Below, in pieces: positions 12,291-24,863 of a stretch of DNA of 64,000 nt (its first letter is position 1; each line of letters starts with the position of its first letter). The translations under genes were made by a program, and so were the position numbers. The notes below the pieces were generated by a model, which saw nothing but the letters and a program-made list of their open reading frames with translations, was not told the origin of the DNA and made no database searches. Source of the stretch: Sphagnum compactum (taxonomy: Eukaryota; Bryophyta; Sphagnopsida; Sphagnales); the NCBI GenBank assembly GCA_965153455.1, contig OZ234497.1:14928302-14992301 (forward strand), written 5' to 3'.

Positions 12291-12325
<35 letters not shown>
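12291..12325 (+). repeat. (CT)n tract in SNX2 leader
   Basis: 35-base CT run about 140 bases upstream of the SNX2 start codon. It is probably in the 5' leader, where pyrimidine tracts are common in plant genes. Confidence 0.9.
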
Positions 12326-12329
<4 letters not shown>

Positions 12330-12466
12330 CAGTAGATGGGTATGATTTTCTTTGCTACCGTGGTTCTCATCAGTGACCTAATTAGGGTTTCTGTCTCAAA
12401 CTCTAGTTGGGGGGTTTGAATGGCATGGGGGTTTTGTGGTTTTTCTAGGATTTGAGGAGGGGCGGA

Positions 12467-15119
12467 ATGATGGGCTCAGAAGAAGATGATGGGCGTTTGT
12501 ACACGTCCACAGACATGATGGAGAGCTTGACTCTCGATTCAGAGCCACATCCTTTCCTATCCAACAACAGTGACTACCAAAATGCAATGTCAGGAGGAGG
12601 AAGCTTTTTCTCATCATCACTGCAAGATTCGCATCCACTTGCAGCTAAACCAGTGGACACACATCGACTAGGGTTTCAGGATTCTGTGAGGAGCAGTGGT
12701 AGCTTGCGAGAGGATTTGGTGGAGCCACCATCATATGCTGATGCCATTTTTGCTCGAGATTTGAGCCATACTACAACATCGGTTTTCTCACAGACAGATT
12801 CATTCTCAGATGTGCTCACAATCACAGTGACCAACCCACAGAAGATTCCAGAGTCAGGTGCATCACTGGCTGCCGGGGTTACCTCCTCATATGTGACCTA
12901 CTTGATCAACACACACACAAATATTTCATCTTATCAGGGGACAGATTTCAGTGTCCGGCGACGCTTCCGGGATGTGGTGACACTTGCAGATAGGCTTGCA
13001 GAAAGCTTTAGAGGTTTTTTCATTCCACCTCGGCCAGATAAGAACATTGTGGAGAGCCAGGTCATGCACAAGCATGAGTTTATTGAAAACCGGCGTGCAG
13101 CATTGGAGAAATACTTGGGCAGATTGGCTGCACACCCTGTTCTCCGCCGAAGTGATGAACTCCGTTTGTTCCTGAAAGCTGAGGTGAATTATTCTTTGAA
13201 TCTCACACAAATTGTTCTTCTCAGGGAATGATGACTTGTTTGGCCCATACACTGCATGAAAACTGCAAAATGATATGTCATGAATATTCACATGTGAACT
13301 TGGCTCCTTATTGGGATCAAGAGTCCTTCATTCTGTGGCATGTTCATGAGCATCATCAGGTCATACCATTGGATTTTAGACTCGACAGCTTGTAAATAAA
13401 CAAAACCTTTGTGGACTTTCTGTTTTATGCAACAAAAAGACTTTCTTTTTTTTCAGGGAAAATTGCCTCTTTTGCCAACAACAGATATGGCATCACGCAT
13501 GCTAGATGGAGCAGTGAATCTTCCTCGACAGCTTTTTGGGGAAGGCAGTGTGATCCTTGCACCCCAAGAGGCAGTGCAGCCTGCAAAAGGTGGCCGAGAT
13601 TTGGTGCGATTATTCAAGGAGTTGAAGCAGTCAGTTACAAATGACTGGGGTGGCACCAGGCCTGCTATCATTGAAGAAGACAAAGAGTTTCTTGAGAAAA
13701 AGGAGAAATTGCAAGACCTTGAACATCACCTTAGTGATGCCTCCCAACAGGTAGGTTGGAATCCTCTACAACACCTTGAATTCAAAGGGGGTTTTAGCAG
13801 GAATTGACAGGGCCATAACCCAAACTGTAATCTTAAAAGGTACAAGCAGTGCAGAAGTTCAGTGTTGATTTATGGTCTGAGTGAGGGGTGCAGGCAGAGG
13901 CTTTGGTGAAGGCACAGCAAGAGGTGGGAGAAGTGATGGGTGAGCTTGGGCTGGCCTTCATCAAGCTTGCCAAATATGAGACAGAAGCCGGGTACACACC
14001 TGTACATGCTGCTGAAGCAAAATGTGTTGCCACTGCAGCTGTTAAGGCTAGTCGCTTCTACCGGGAATGCAATGCCCAATCTGTACGGCACTTGGTGAGG
14101 CCTCAGTCTTCCCAATTTGCTTTCCTCTTCCTGTATTTGTTTGTTGCAACGCTTCCAAGCAGTGTGTCTACTTCTTATTTCTGAACTCTGAGCTACCCCA
14201 TCACCTCGAGAAGAAGTAACATCTACAAATGCATGTATCAAATTTGTGGCATTATCAATTGGGCCTGCTAGGGCAATGAATCAGTGTTTTTCTTTTCTCA
14301 TTGGATACTCTCATGCTGCCAAATTAATGCCTGAACTTTGTATATTTTTCAGGATGAGCTGCACGAGTATTTAGGGCTTATGCAGGCTTCGCACACAGCA
14401 TTCACAGACCGCTCAAATGCCCTTCTGACAGTGCAGACATTTCTGTCTGATGTGGCTGCAAACAACATGCGGATTGAAAAACTGGAGGCAGCGTCCAACA
14501 AAGTCTTTGGTGGAAGCAAGACTCAGAACCGGAAGATCAGTGAGCTCAAGGAGGCAGTCAAGGTCACTGAAGAAGCACGTGACCTTGCCCAGAAAGAGTA
14601 TGACTGCATCAAGGTATTTTTTTGCAGTCTGGCGCTAGAAGTCCAAACGCTTGAAAGTTATTTCTGATGCTCTTGAAATCCTGTTCATGGCCCAAGGGTC
14701 CCATGAGTATTGTTAAGATAAGCTCCCAAGGTCCACAGTTATTACATAGTATGTCTTAAAATTGGCTGAACCAGCACTTTACTGTGGCATGTGTAGGAGC
14801 ATAACCGGGCAGAGCTGGAAAGGTTTGATGAGGAGAGGCGACGAGATTTTACCAACATGCTTCGGGGGTTTGCCCATACACAGGTACCTTATATGCCCTT
14901 TTGCAATGGACTAGGTTTCATAGTTAGCTGATGTTTGTCATGTTTCAAATATGAGACCTTGCAGTACAGACATAACATTTTGAGCCCAACACTTTTGTGC
15001 AGGTGGGATACGCAGAAAAGATTTCTAATGTTTGGGCTAAAGTAGCTGAAGATGCAAGGGGCTATGCAGGCAGGTCTACAGATGCAACTTCCTCAGGTCT
15101 TTCATCAATGCCAACTTAG
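12467..15119 (+). CDS. SNX2: Sorting nexin 2 (PX-BAR), SNX2-like
   Basis: Retromer-associated sorting nexin that binds endosomal phosphoinositides and bends membranes for vacuolar sorting. Six exons: join(12467..13183, 13457..13750, 13894..14094, 14353..14613, 14797..14883, 15003..15119). All introns are phase 0 and GT-AG. The product is 558 residues, near the 570-590 of Arabidopsis SNX2a/b. Residues 1-114 are a low-complexity N-terminus with the EPPSYAD motif. The PX domain is about 115-240, with RRRF (164-167) and PPRPDK (187-192), both typical phosphoinositide-pocket segments. GKLPLLPTTDMASRMLDGA and QLFGEG follow, then a BAR coiled region about 320-540 (EEDKEFLEKKEKLQDLEHHL, AEALVKAQQEVGEVMGELG, VGYAEKI). 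The start is the ATG giving MMGSEEDDG, like plant homologues. The gene looks intact. Confidence 0.95.
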
Positions 15120-15689
15120 GGTTTAGGTTTCTCAAATAGGGCTCTAGGCTGCCACTGCTAAAAAACACTGTAGTCGAATAACCTGTGGATTGATCACCTT
15201 TCCTGCATTCTCTTAGGACACAAGTTTTTACACAATAGCTGTGTGAATTTTTTTACTCTTAAATAAGCTACAGCAGGATATAGATTGGTGTAGTTGCTTC
15301 AAGCAAGGAGATTGAAGAGACCATTGTCTCTCTTACTCTCACTAGAGTTTGAATTTCCGTAACTGTGGCATCTGTAATTGCAGAATGGAAATTGCTCAAC
15401 CAAGAACTGATAGTGGGTTGGATTGTTGTTTGCATTGGCATCAAATGAAATTGGAGTCAGTGCTAGAAATGACATGAAATCCTCACATGCATATGATTTT
15501 GACGGCATGCATATGAATGTGTTGCCAAAATTCCATGAACACACATAGTTTGAAACAAGCTTTTGGTATTGATAGAAACACCTTTTGACAGAGTTGGAAA
15601 AACTTAAAAAGTCTCTTGGGATTCTCTTGGAGCTCTTGGAATTATTTGATGTCAAACTCTCCCAAGAGCAACAAAAGGTCTCTCACAAG
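15120..15689 (+). other. SNX2 3' region
   Basis: Sequence after the SNX2 stop codon; the first several hundred bases are probably 3' UTR and terminator. No coding sequence is recognised on either strand. Confidence 0.4.
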
Positions 15690-16175
15690 CTTTCTTCACA
15701 CGAGCTTTGAAAGATGTGTTTCCTCACACTTCTTTCCTTTCTCTGCTGTTCATTGTTCTCACTGAGATGCCTGTTGCCAGCAGCAGCATAGATGTTTGAT
15801 AGCAGCATATAACCAGCAGCATTTTCAGGCTTCAATTTGAGAATTTGTTTAGCAATGTGTCCTGCCATCTCCACCTTACTATGAATTATGCAAGCACTTG
15901 TGAAAAAGCTGTTCATGCAGCCTCATTGGGTTTACAGGGCATTGCCTTGATCATTTTCTCTTCCTCCTGTGGATTTCCAGCTTGGCTGAGAAGCTCAACC
16001 ATGCAGGTGTAATGTTCCAAATTTTTGCAGAAATCATATAGACTGTGACCATCAAAGCATAACAGTGCATGATGCCTTCATGCAATTCATGTACCACACC
16101 TGCATGGCTACAAGCTGACTGAAGACAAAAAACTTGGCAATTGATCTCATTACTCCTCACAATCTGTTACACAAG
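15690..16175 (-). pseudogene. Decayed PPR (PLS/E-type) gene fragment
   Basis: Read on the minus strand it gives SACSHAGVV, then after a frame change YDFCKNLEHYTCMVELLSQA and PQEEEKMIKAMPCKPNEAA. A premature TGA comes where PPR proteins have Trp. After another frame change follow CIIHSKVEMAGHIAKQILKL and PENAAGYMLLSNIYAAAGN. This order (last PPR motifs, then E motif) is that of plant organelle RNA-editing/processing PPR proteins. At least two frame changes and one stop make it non-functional. No start, no targeting peptide and no DYW domain were seen. Confidence 0.75.
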
Positions 16176-17360
16176 AAGAACATTAGAAGTAGATCTAAAT
16201 GAAAATCCCTCTTGAAAGATCTTTGCAATTGGTTACTTTGCTTCTCACAATCAAGTGCACAAAAAGATCATCAGAAGTGGACCCAAATGCAAATCCCTCT
16301 CCAGAATCTGAAATCAATCCAAATCTGATCCCCCTATCAAGTATCCAAAAACCACCCAAATCAACTCTTCTCTCTCCCATCACCACCATCTTGCTGTGAA
16401 TTTCTCAGCCTGGCAAGTCCACAATGAACATTCTCCTGCTAAGGACTCATCTGCTTGCAATTGCCCTAAAACCCTCAAAAAATCTTAAAACCCTAAAACC
16501 CTCCAGAAACCCTAAATCCTAAAATCTTGAAAGCTGAAGAAGTAATATTAGAGTTATCTGTATAGATATACAGTCACCCTATTATTGGGCCTTAGTTTGA
16601 CCCTCTAAACCCTCTTCATCCCCAATTTGAGCGTATCCAAATTGGGTACTGTTTCATGAAACTGGGTATCAGTTCAGAAGATTTGCAGGATCTTATTTGA
16701 TAAGGCTTGATTTGACAAGGAGTATGAGCAGCAGTCAAGGCACAGGTAAAGCAAATCCCAAACTGGGGACCAATTTAAATGAAAAAAACTAGTTGACATT
16801 TCATGCAACTTGAAATTGAAATTTAATTGATTCAAGTTGAATTGAATTGAATTCAACTTTAATTATGTTAAAATTCAATTGAATTGAAATTCTTAAATTT
16901 AATTCAAATATATTGAATGGAATTCAGATTGTGCATTAACATAATTCATTGTGAGAAACTACAACCACACATCTTCGAGATCTTTGAAGATATTTTTGAC
17001 ATATTCCAATTTTTTTGAAATTCTTTTTTGGATGATTCCAAATTGGAATAGTTTTGTGACAGATTTTAGTTTATAATTATCTAAAAGATGATTAATCAAA
17101 CCTAAAACTATTCTACCTAAACCCACTTTGATGAATCATTGGCATCGGAATAATACTTTGCGTTCACTCTATTACACAAGACAAATACATTAACCACCAC
17201 TCACAATTGGCAATTTCTTTTGAAATATTTAATTTTTTCAAGAAATGGGTTTGGCAATCTCATTTTTAATATTCTAAAAATTTGACCTTTAAGAATAATT
17301 ACAGAATGAACACTGTTAATTAACAATGAAATGGTGGTTTTTTTAATGTTGAAAGTTGTA
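16176..17360. other. Intergenic stretch
   Basis: No gene recognised. Around 16460-16525 there are repeated AACCCTAAA/ACCCTAAAAC motifs, telomere-like but degenerate and short. From 16790 to 16930 there is a run of GAATTGAATTGAA-like repeats. Confidence 0.35.
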
Positions 17361-17580
17361 ATGGCTAGAGGAAGGAAACTAAAGAAAGATGGTGATTTGG
17401 AAGTTCAAAAGTAAAATGTTGTTTCATTAGAACAGACAATTGAGAAACAAAATGTTGATCCATTACAAACGGGACTTGAGGAACAAAATGTTGTTCCATC
17501 AAAACTAAAAATTAATGAATCAAACAATTTATGTGGCTTAGAGTTAATAATGGTGACAAGGGTAGCAAAAAAATAATATG
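17361..17580 (+). pseudogene. Possible transposon-protein N-terminus, broken
   Basis: Reads MARGRKLKKDGDLEVQK, a stop at 17412, then NVVSLEQTIEKQNVDPLQTG and LEEQNVVPSKLKINESNN in the same frame. The EQNVxP motif recurs. The basic start and acidic/Gln repeats look like a plant transposon protein N-terminus, but no family could be named. Confidence 0.3.
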
Positions 17581-17814
17581 CAAAATGAAAACTTTAGGTC
17601 ATGCACATCATGCATTGTGAAGAAGGAAAACCAACAAACACATGATGTTTTAATCCTAAGTTTGAGACAAAACACCTAAACTATAAACCTTTTTTTTATT
17701 ATTCTTTTTTTATTTAAAATATCTTTGACTTCAAATTTTTAAACCTAATTCATGACCCGACATTTAAGTAATGATCTAAGAACGATTCCACAAATATATT
17801 GTATGGCAAATTTT
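17581..17814. other. AT-rich intergenic stretch
   Basis: Nothing recognisable beyond low-complexity AT-rich sequence. Confidence 0.3.
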
Positions 17815-18086
17815 GAATGAAAAAAGTCAAAACATGCCAATTTGGCTCGACAAAATGGATATGGCTCAACATTTTTGCATAGGATGTTGAGGCTAGCAAA
17901 AGACACATCCAACCCTAACACCTACTATTGATTGGTTTGATGGTTTGATTGGTCCAGGTGGGTTGCCATCAGGAGTTTCCCATCTTTTGTAGTCCCAATT
18001 TCAATCTTATGGGTGAGGTTGGGAAAAAGTAAATTAAACTAATCTTGAATGTGAGAAATATTGTTGCAAGTGCTCAACATGGGTGG
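17815..18086 (+). repeat. Dispersed repeat family B, copy 1
   Basis: Shares with 29225-29520 and 29588-29830 the ordered landmarks AAAAGTCAAAACATGC, TTGATTGG, TGATTGGTCCAGGTGG, AGTCCCAATTTC, TTATGGGTGAGGTTG, AAAAAGTAAAT, ATGTGAGAAATATT and a TGCTCAACAT end. No coding frame survives. Confidence 0.65.
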
Positions 18087-18929
18087 AATTATTCTAATAA
18101 TGATTAGCCAAGATATTATTACCTTTATTGTGTCATGGATTTTAACCATGCACCTTATGGCTCACACCTAAACCCTTTACTACCATTTAACCATCCAAAA
18201 AAGTTTCAAAATGCTTCTATCCCAAGTTTGGGACAAACACCTAAACACCCTAAAACATACACTACTATCAATTTATTTATTTTTCAATTTAATGATGATG
18301 TTGAAATGGTGATCATGCATTAGCCAATTTAACCAAATTTAGCTATAAAGAAATATGAAAAGAAAAAGTTTCAACATCCTTATGTATTTTTGGAAACTTA
18401 CTTGAACCCCGAATAGAAATTTGGCAATGTTATTGACATTGTTTTTTATTTTATTCAATCTTTGGCAATTTTTGCAACAATGCAAAATTTCCTACCCAAG
18501 AAATCACTGATTGCTATTTCCACTTCTAACAATCATTCTTTTCAATTTTACTTTACTTTTGAGATGTGTTAAAGACTTGGTTAAACATCATTTTTTTAAT
18601 CACTTGGGTCAGGATTTTGGTCATACATAACTCCTATCTTTTCCAATTGACTCCAACTCTCCATTGCTAAACCTTTTGCATTCAACCTACTTTCATTACC
18701 CACACCATATGCTCCACTCAAAAGAGTTCCCACATGGCCCCTTTCCAGGGTTTGGAATAGAATCAACAAATGCAGGTCATGGCAAGGGGATGATGACATG
18801 CAAGATTGAAACCATCTTGGGGCGGTGGGACAAATTGCATGGATCATGAAGACCAAGACAAGGCAACATGATGCCCAAAAACAAACCATGACAATGATGG
18901 GCAGGATGGAGATCGTGCAGGATGTGGAA
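18087..18929. other. Intergenic stretch
   Basis: No gene recognised. From about 18600 the GC content rises and a long minus-strand open frame (18596-19072) appears, but its residues look random and it overlaps the duplication described next. Confidence 0.3.
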
Positions 18930-19795
18930 ACCAAAGAAGGATGCCAATGTCCAAAAGTATTTAAGCTCAGACCTTCAAGCCTATCTATGAAATTGCAGAG
19001 AAAACTCCATGACACTTCAGATTTAACTCCACAAGATGAGTGTGGAGTGTGGACCTTATTAGTATCAATCATAAAAGTGAGACGATGACTGTCATCATGA
19101 ATTTCACAATATCAAGCTCAGATGACTTCATCAGCTCCAAACAGAGGGCATTATCTAGTATATAATAATCCATCCAAAACTTCAGGTAACCTATTATACA
19201 ACATCTACATCCTGAGTCTCTGAGTTTTGGTTGCGATTTGAAAGCAAATGAGAAGACTCAGTCATGAGGTTGTGAAGCACACAAAGAGACAAATCTAATA
19301 GAAAAAAGTTGATAGTATCATTGTTCAGGCTCCAACAAGCTCATGTGAGTGTAAGCTTTATTTCATCTGAGCTTGTCCCTGTACAATCAAGCATCTAAGC
19401 TTAACACATAGAGGGACATAAATTTGAGGGTGCTGTTCAGCCTGGGCCCTGACCGTACATCCTTTTAAGCATATATATCTCTGGTGACCACTTGGATCCA
19501 CCAAAGCCACTGGAAACCATGTCTATGAGATTGCAGAGGACTCCACAACAACAGTTTGCAGGTAACATGACAAAGATGAGCACATGACAAGGATGAGTGG
19601 GGTCATAACCTTTGAGTCTCACTCACATAGTATCAGACCATCAGCTTTGTCATGAATAGCAATGACAAGCTGCCATGACCACCAACTGGACTCTGTCAGC
19701 TCCTGACAGTGGGTATAGAACATTCCAACCCAATTTTTGGTCAAACCATTATACAAACATCTGTGTCCTGAGTTCCTGTTGCCTTTCTGCTGCTT
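18930..19795. repeat. Diverged direct duplication, offset about 540-555 bp
   Basis: About 18930-19240 and 19470-19795 share landmarks: TCTATGA(A/G)ATTGCAGAG, AAGATGAG, TAGTATCA(A/G)A, ATTATACAA(A)CATCT and a TCCTGAGT end. The similarity is partial, with several gaps. The function is unknown; it may be decayed transposon sequence. Confidence 0.5.
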
Positions 19796-20888
19796 CTTCT
19801 CATGTAAGCAACACACAACACAAGAGAGTCAGTCCCCATGGCAATGTTTCTCAACATGCAAAAGGCCACTACCCAAAGGGTAGAGTTGTAAGGTTGAAAA
19901 CCTTCGTGCCCACAAGAACCTGCCTCATGCAAATGCCATACAGAAACAAAGGGAAAGCCACACTACAGAATAGGACCATGGCCTGCCCTCGAATGTGTAT
20001 GTGTACCATCTAACAGTAGATCAAAATAGTGTTTGTTTTAATAATGGAAAGAAACACACTTCTTCAAGGATGATACCTTTAAAAACTCAACTCAATCTTT
20101 CTAGTCCTACTACACTTGTTCCATGGATAACAAGAAACAATGCTCCAATTAAGGTGCCAGCACTCCCTTAGATTAATGTCATTGTGAATCTGTGCATGTG
20201 ACAGAAATAAAAATTCTGTTGCCACAGATTTTCAATGGCAAGCACACTTTTTCAGAGGAATAAAGAGCCTCAGACAACCATGCTCAGGCCCTACTCATTT
20301 CCATTCAATTCCCATCTCCAGCACATAACACCAAAAAACAAATAAAACCACATTGCCCTGTTGCACCCCACACTCCATTACAGACTACAATGTAGTTATT
20401 GACACTATTTCATTGGAAATACCATCTTCTGCCACTTCAGCAATGCATTTTCCAATGACTACTCATCCCATTTGTGAAATTCTGTCTGTAAGTTGTCTTG
20501 GGTTCCTAATGAGGATGATCCTTGGCAGCTTCACTTTTGCTGGAAATCTCCATACAGGGACTCCTCACATCTCAGACAGTCTTAACTGAGACAGGGACTT
20601 GTAAGTTAAAAGAGTCCAAAGCACAACCACATTGAATCTAGCACAACTCACCTACTACTATGGAAGCCCAACTTGAATTGCAGATTGAATTGAAACAAAA
20701 ATCACTGACATCCTCCAGAGTTGAAATCAAGGACCAAGGGCATGATCTGTACCTATCTCGAACAGACTCAACTGCAAAGTGTCTCCTTCTCTTCCTGATA
20801 TTGAACATGTGACTTTAGAAGGGGCATTGCATCGAGAAGATGACCCTCCAAAGTTGGAAAACATCAGTTCCATGTACATCCCTACCTG
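19796..20888 (-). other. Region downstream of the cryptochrome gene
   Basis: Follows the inferred cryptochrome stop codon on the minus strand and probably holds its 3' UTR and terminator. No coding sequence is recognised. Confidence 0.35.
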
Positions 20889-23800
20889 TCAGCAATTCTG
20901 CTTGGCCCGCTGCTTCACAGTACGTTTCCACTTTCCCTCCCGCTTTGGTACAAAGAAATCATCCTCGCTAGCCTGCTAACTCACCAAAAAACACAACACA
21001 GTGCAGCCCAAATAAGCAGGCAGCAAATGTGGGAAAAGAGAGAAGCAGATCACCCCTAAGTACGTGAAACAAGTCGCATGAAGACAGTCACAAAGTTGAT
21101 GCAGTGATTTTCATCCTCCTATTGCAGCTCCAACTTTCATCTTTGCATAGTCTAAGTCGAGAGCGAACTTTTCTGCATCAGAGACAAGCACAATGCCCCC
21201 ATCTGTAGCAATCAAAGATGACCCTCAAACACACCACTTAATGCAAACCCTGAACATCATCCCATCATCAGAATATGACGACTGTGAAAACAACCCCAAT
21301 ACCAGAAGCAAAAGACTCAAAATGGAAAATCGGCTCTGTTAAGAAACCAAAATAATAGGAAATAGGAAATACAATGATAATTTCTCAGACCAGCAAATGA
21401 AAGCAACCAAAAAAAGAGTTGCCCACATGACACAATGGATATCAACAAAGCAATAAAGCATTCAATCATTCCAATTGGTGCATTCATTTGATAATGTTTT
21501 AAGCAATGAACATTAAATTGACTGATATCACAACAGAAATAGCTAGTATTTGTGCAATGACATGCCACTGGTCCAGAGAGAAAGGAAAGAGAATACGAAG
21601 TAAACTCTTCCCAAAGTCTTTGGCTCAAACAACCATGTTGCTCATGGCCAACCAGTTGGAAAACAACAAAGTCAACTGTTTTTGACCAACTCCAAACTCT
21701 CATGACACTAAAATATATTTTGAGGAATTGCTGAACTAGAAGGTCTAACCTTGTTGGAAGCCATTGCCCCTTGGTTCACCCTCAGCATAGATTGTGTAAG
21801 TCTCCTAGAAGTCTGCTGCACATCTGCAACCTCTGGCACAAGACATTCAGCAGATGCTTGCTGTTGCACCTGACCTGGAACAGATGGTGACCAGACTGGA
21901 ACTGCCCCACTCTCACTTTCTGTACGCCCACCAGCCACTACAGATTCAGCTGTGGAATTCAAATCCAAATCCAGAATTGGTACAGCAGCCTGAGCAGACT
22001 GGGATCTATCTACTAAACCTCGGACATGACCTTCAAGAGGATTTGAAACCCCAACCAAGGACATGTCTGCCGAAGCAGATGGAACTGGTGGAGGCATTGT
22101 GGCCATGGCTTCAGCAATGTCCTCTTCAATTGGTATACTTTGGTGCAGAATGGATGCAGCAGCCTGCTGCTGAGATTCAGTAGGTAGATCGGGCACAAGC
22201 TGGTCTCTAGGGAAGCTGCCTGAATGAGGTGCAAATCGTCTAACCACCACTCTATGTACATCCATTCTTTCATGTGAAGGACCTCCTGTACCTGGAACTT
22301 CTGTGGTTTCCCCAAGTCCCTCTTCCATACCATTTGCAAGGGAAGCTTTCAAGGCTGCCTCTCTTTCCCACATCTCTGCAAGCGAAGCTTGAAGCCTCTC
22401 CCTGGCAACCCCTATTTCCACTATGGGTCTGGGATAATTTGTTCCTAACTCAACCCCAGCAGCTCGAAGTGCACTCAAAGGAGCATCCCAAGGATGGTGT
22501 ATCCACTCATTTGGTAATCTAGAGAGCTCGGGCAGCCAACGCCGCACATATTCACCATCTGGGTCAAACCTATATCCTTCAAGCTGATGCCCTATCATAG
22601 AAACATATCAGTATGCTGGCAGAAATAAAAGGTAAACGTCACCAGATTGCGGAACTGAATCAGAGAGGATAGCTTGAACAAACTTCCTTGTACCTACCAG
22701 CATCACTTGTGTGACATTTTGCAACTATCACACAACATCAGCATCAAAAGAAAAAATCATCACAACAACAATACCTGAGGATTATCCATTCGATCGAGTT
22801 CATGACCATCTGGCAAACTGCCAGATATATATTGCCAACCAAGGACATCACATTCTAAGTCTGCATCCAAAAGTGTGTCCCAGAAGTATTTCATGCCCCA
22901 CCTCCATGGCAGCTGCAAAAACTTGACACAAAAGCTTGAAACTACAACTCGTATTCGGTTGTGCAACCAACCAGTGGCCCAAAGCTCTCGCATTCCAGCA
23001 TCCACCAATGGGTACCCTGTACGCCCTTGTCTCCATGCCTTGAAATAACCCTCATCCACACGCCAAGGAAATGACTTCAAGTTGGCAAGCAGTGACCTCT
23101 CATGTGTGAAAGGGAAGTGGAAACTTAGGTATCTGGAGTATTCTCGAAGTCCAATTGACCTCAAGAACAAGGCCACATTCTGCTGTCCCACAGTGCTACC
23201 CTCCCTGGTCCAAGCAAATTGCTTTGTGTGAACCTCATAAAAAAGTTTTCGCACACTCAACTCCCCAAAATGCAGGTGAGGTGACAAGAGTGATGTGGTC
23301 ACACCATCTACTTTCTGCCTGTCAGTAGCATATTCAAGCAGAGCACCTCGAAGAAATGCTTCCAATGACTTGTTGGCATGACTCCATCCAGGACACCATG
23401 CCCGTGCCAAAAGGGCATTGCTACTTTTCTCAGACAAGTCTTCAAGACCCAGCTCCTCAGCTGAGTAACTCACGATTTTTCCTGAAAAAATTTTGCAATC
23501 ATTACAGCCATTGACACACTTTCTATCCTATCATGTGCCCAACCAGGAACTTTCAATACTTTGAAGATAGGAAAGGAGTGAACAATTGTCTGCCAGGCAA
23601 AGGTACTTGAGCTACATGAGCTACATGCCCATGCAACCTATCACAGGGACAAACCTGTATTAGAGCAGAGATGATTAGAACACAACAAAAACATCAGAAA
23701 AGAAGACAGGAATGAAGAGACAGCAAATACATACTTGCTTCACACAGAAAGCACATGATTCATTTAGATATAACAGAAGTAAAACCTTCCAAAAGGCCTC

Positions 23801-24836
23801 ACCTATCGGTCCTGTCAATTGCCTTGGCGGTAGAAGTGGAGCTTCTGGCTCAGATGGCATATTGAGGCACTTCTGCCAGTAAGCATTGAATACAGTGAAC
23901 GCTCGTCCTTCATCATCATATACTTCCCAGGGCTCATTCAGCAAATCTCCATTGGACGTATGAACAGAAATTCCGCACTCCGCCAACCCTTGCTTTACAC
24001 CGTGATCCCTAACAAGTGATACTGGATCTGTCAAACAAAACCAAAAAAATAGAAGCTTCTCTGTCACTTCTGGTGATCCAAGAACTTGTCCAGACTGGAG
24101 CCAAAAATATTTAACACAAAAGCATATTCAAGAGCAGAGCACCAACAGTGTTACAATTCCTCAGCATGTACCCCAGTTCAGCGATCAGAAACTCACTTCA
24201 ACCAAAGCTACAGTCATGCAGTGAATGGGGACAATTTGCAAGAATGGGTGGTACTTGTGCCTTCTTGGATACTGTCATTTTCCAATGACTACCAGTTTTC
24301 TACGAGTGAATACTCTAAAATGATGCTGAGCATTTCATCAAGTGACACTTGTGATCAAGTTTGCTTTGATAGGCAACAGGATCCTTGTTTTCCACTTCAC
24401 AGAACATGTCAACCTAACTTTCTTTCACATCTGTCTGTGATGTCAATGTCAATTTCAAGGTGTACTAGGTCTGCAGACAGAGAGCTGGATTGCAGGAGAG
24501 CCCTAGAAGAAGAAGATGAGTGAACTCACCATAGAGATGGTTGAAGAACACCTGAGTAGCTCCAGTTGCTTCAGCAATCTCTAGAAGCACAGTAAGTGAG
24601 CTGTATGCCTTTCTCATTATCAAAGGAGAGCCTAAGCTCCTGAGGGAAGTGTCTAAATGTATCAAGCTCTGCTTCAACCACCATCTCGAGACACGCCCAG
24701 GATGGAACTGTCCGTCCTCTGCTGGACACCATATGAAGACAGGGATGACGGATCCTGCTCTTGCAGCCGCAACTAGAGCCGGATTGTCCTCCAGCCGAAG
24801 ATCTCTTCTGAACCAAACTACGGAACATGCTGCCAT
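20889..24836 (-). CDS. CRY: Plant cryptochrome blue-light receptor
   Basis: Blue-light receptor that binds FAD in a photolyase-like domain and signals through its tail in the nucleus. Model: complement(join(20889..20972, 21750..22583, 22775..23481, 23803..24027, 24530..24836)), 718 residues. The N-terminus VVWFRRDLRLEDNP is the photolyase alpha/beta domain. The FAD domain includes SFLSPHLHFGE-like SLLSPHLHFGELSVRK, IGLREYSRYLSF, AWRQGRTGYPLVDAGMREL, WATGWLHNRIRVVVSSF, LPWRWGMKYFWDTLLDADLE and NEWIHHPWDAP. The DAS tail has DQLVP (540-544), STAES (623-627) and GAVPVWSP (639-646), the plant hallmark. Exons 1-4 are firm. Exon 5 is inferred: it joins in phase and adds a basic KREGKWKRTVKQRAKQNC end that looks like a nuclear signal. 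Without it the frame ends at 21708 with 704 residues. Confidence 0.93.
21111..21222 (-). other. Exon-like short ORF within last cryptochrome intron
   Basis: A minus-strand open frame reads TDGGIVLVSDAEKFALDLDY then AKMKVGAAIGG and a TGA at 21113-21111. A good acceptor (CTACAG) stands at 21203. Its phase does not fit the cryptochrome exon ending at 21750. The codon composition looks coding. It may be an alternative last exon, a captured fragment of another gene, or chance. No family recognised. Confidence 0.3.
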
Positions 24837-24863
24837 CCTCCTGCAGACTTCGCTTCCACACGT

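Noticed and set aside
13870-14241. Minus-strand ORF opposite SNX2 exon 3
   Set aside because: Shadow of a real exon; it gives no recognisable protein.
16460-16525. AACCCTAAA motifs as an interstitial telomere
   Set aside because: Few, irregular copies; too short to call a telomeric array.
18596-19072. 158-codon minus-strand ORF
   Set aside because: No recognisable motifs, Cys/Ser-rich chance composition, and it lies in a diverged non-coding duplication.
21317-21703. 128-codon minus-strand ORF between cryptochrome exons
   Set aside because: Intron-like composition, aromatic-rich chance frame, no splice phase that joins it to the cryptochrome model.
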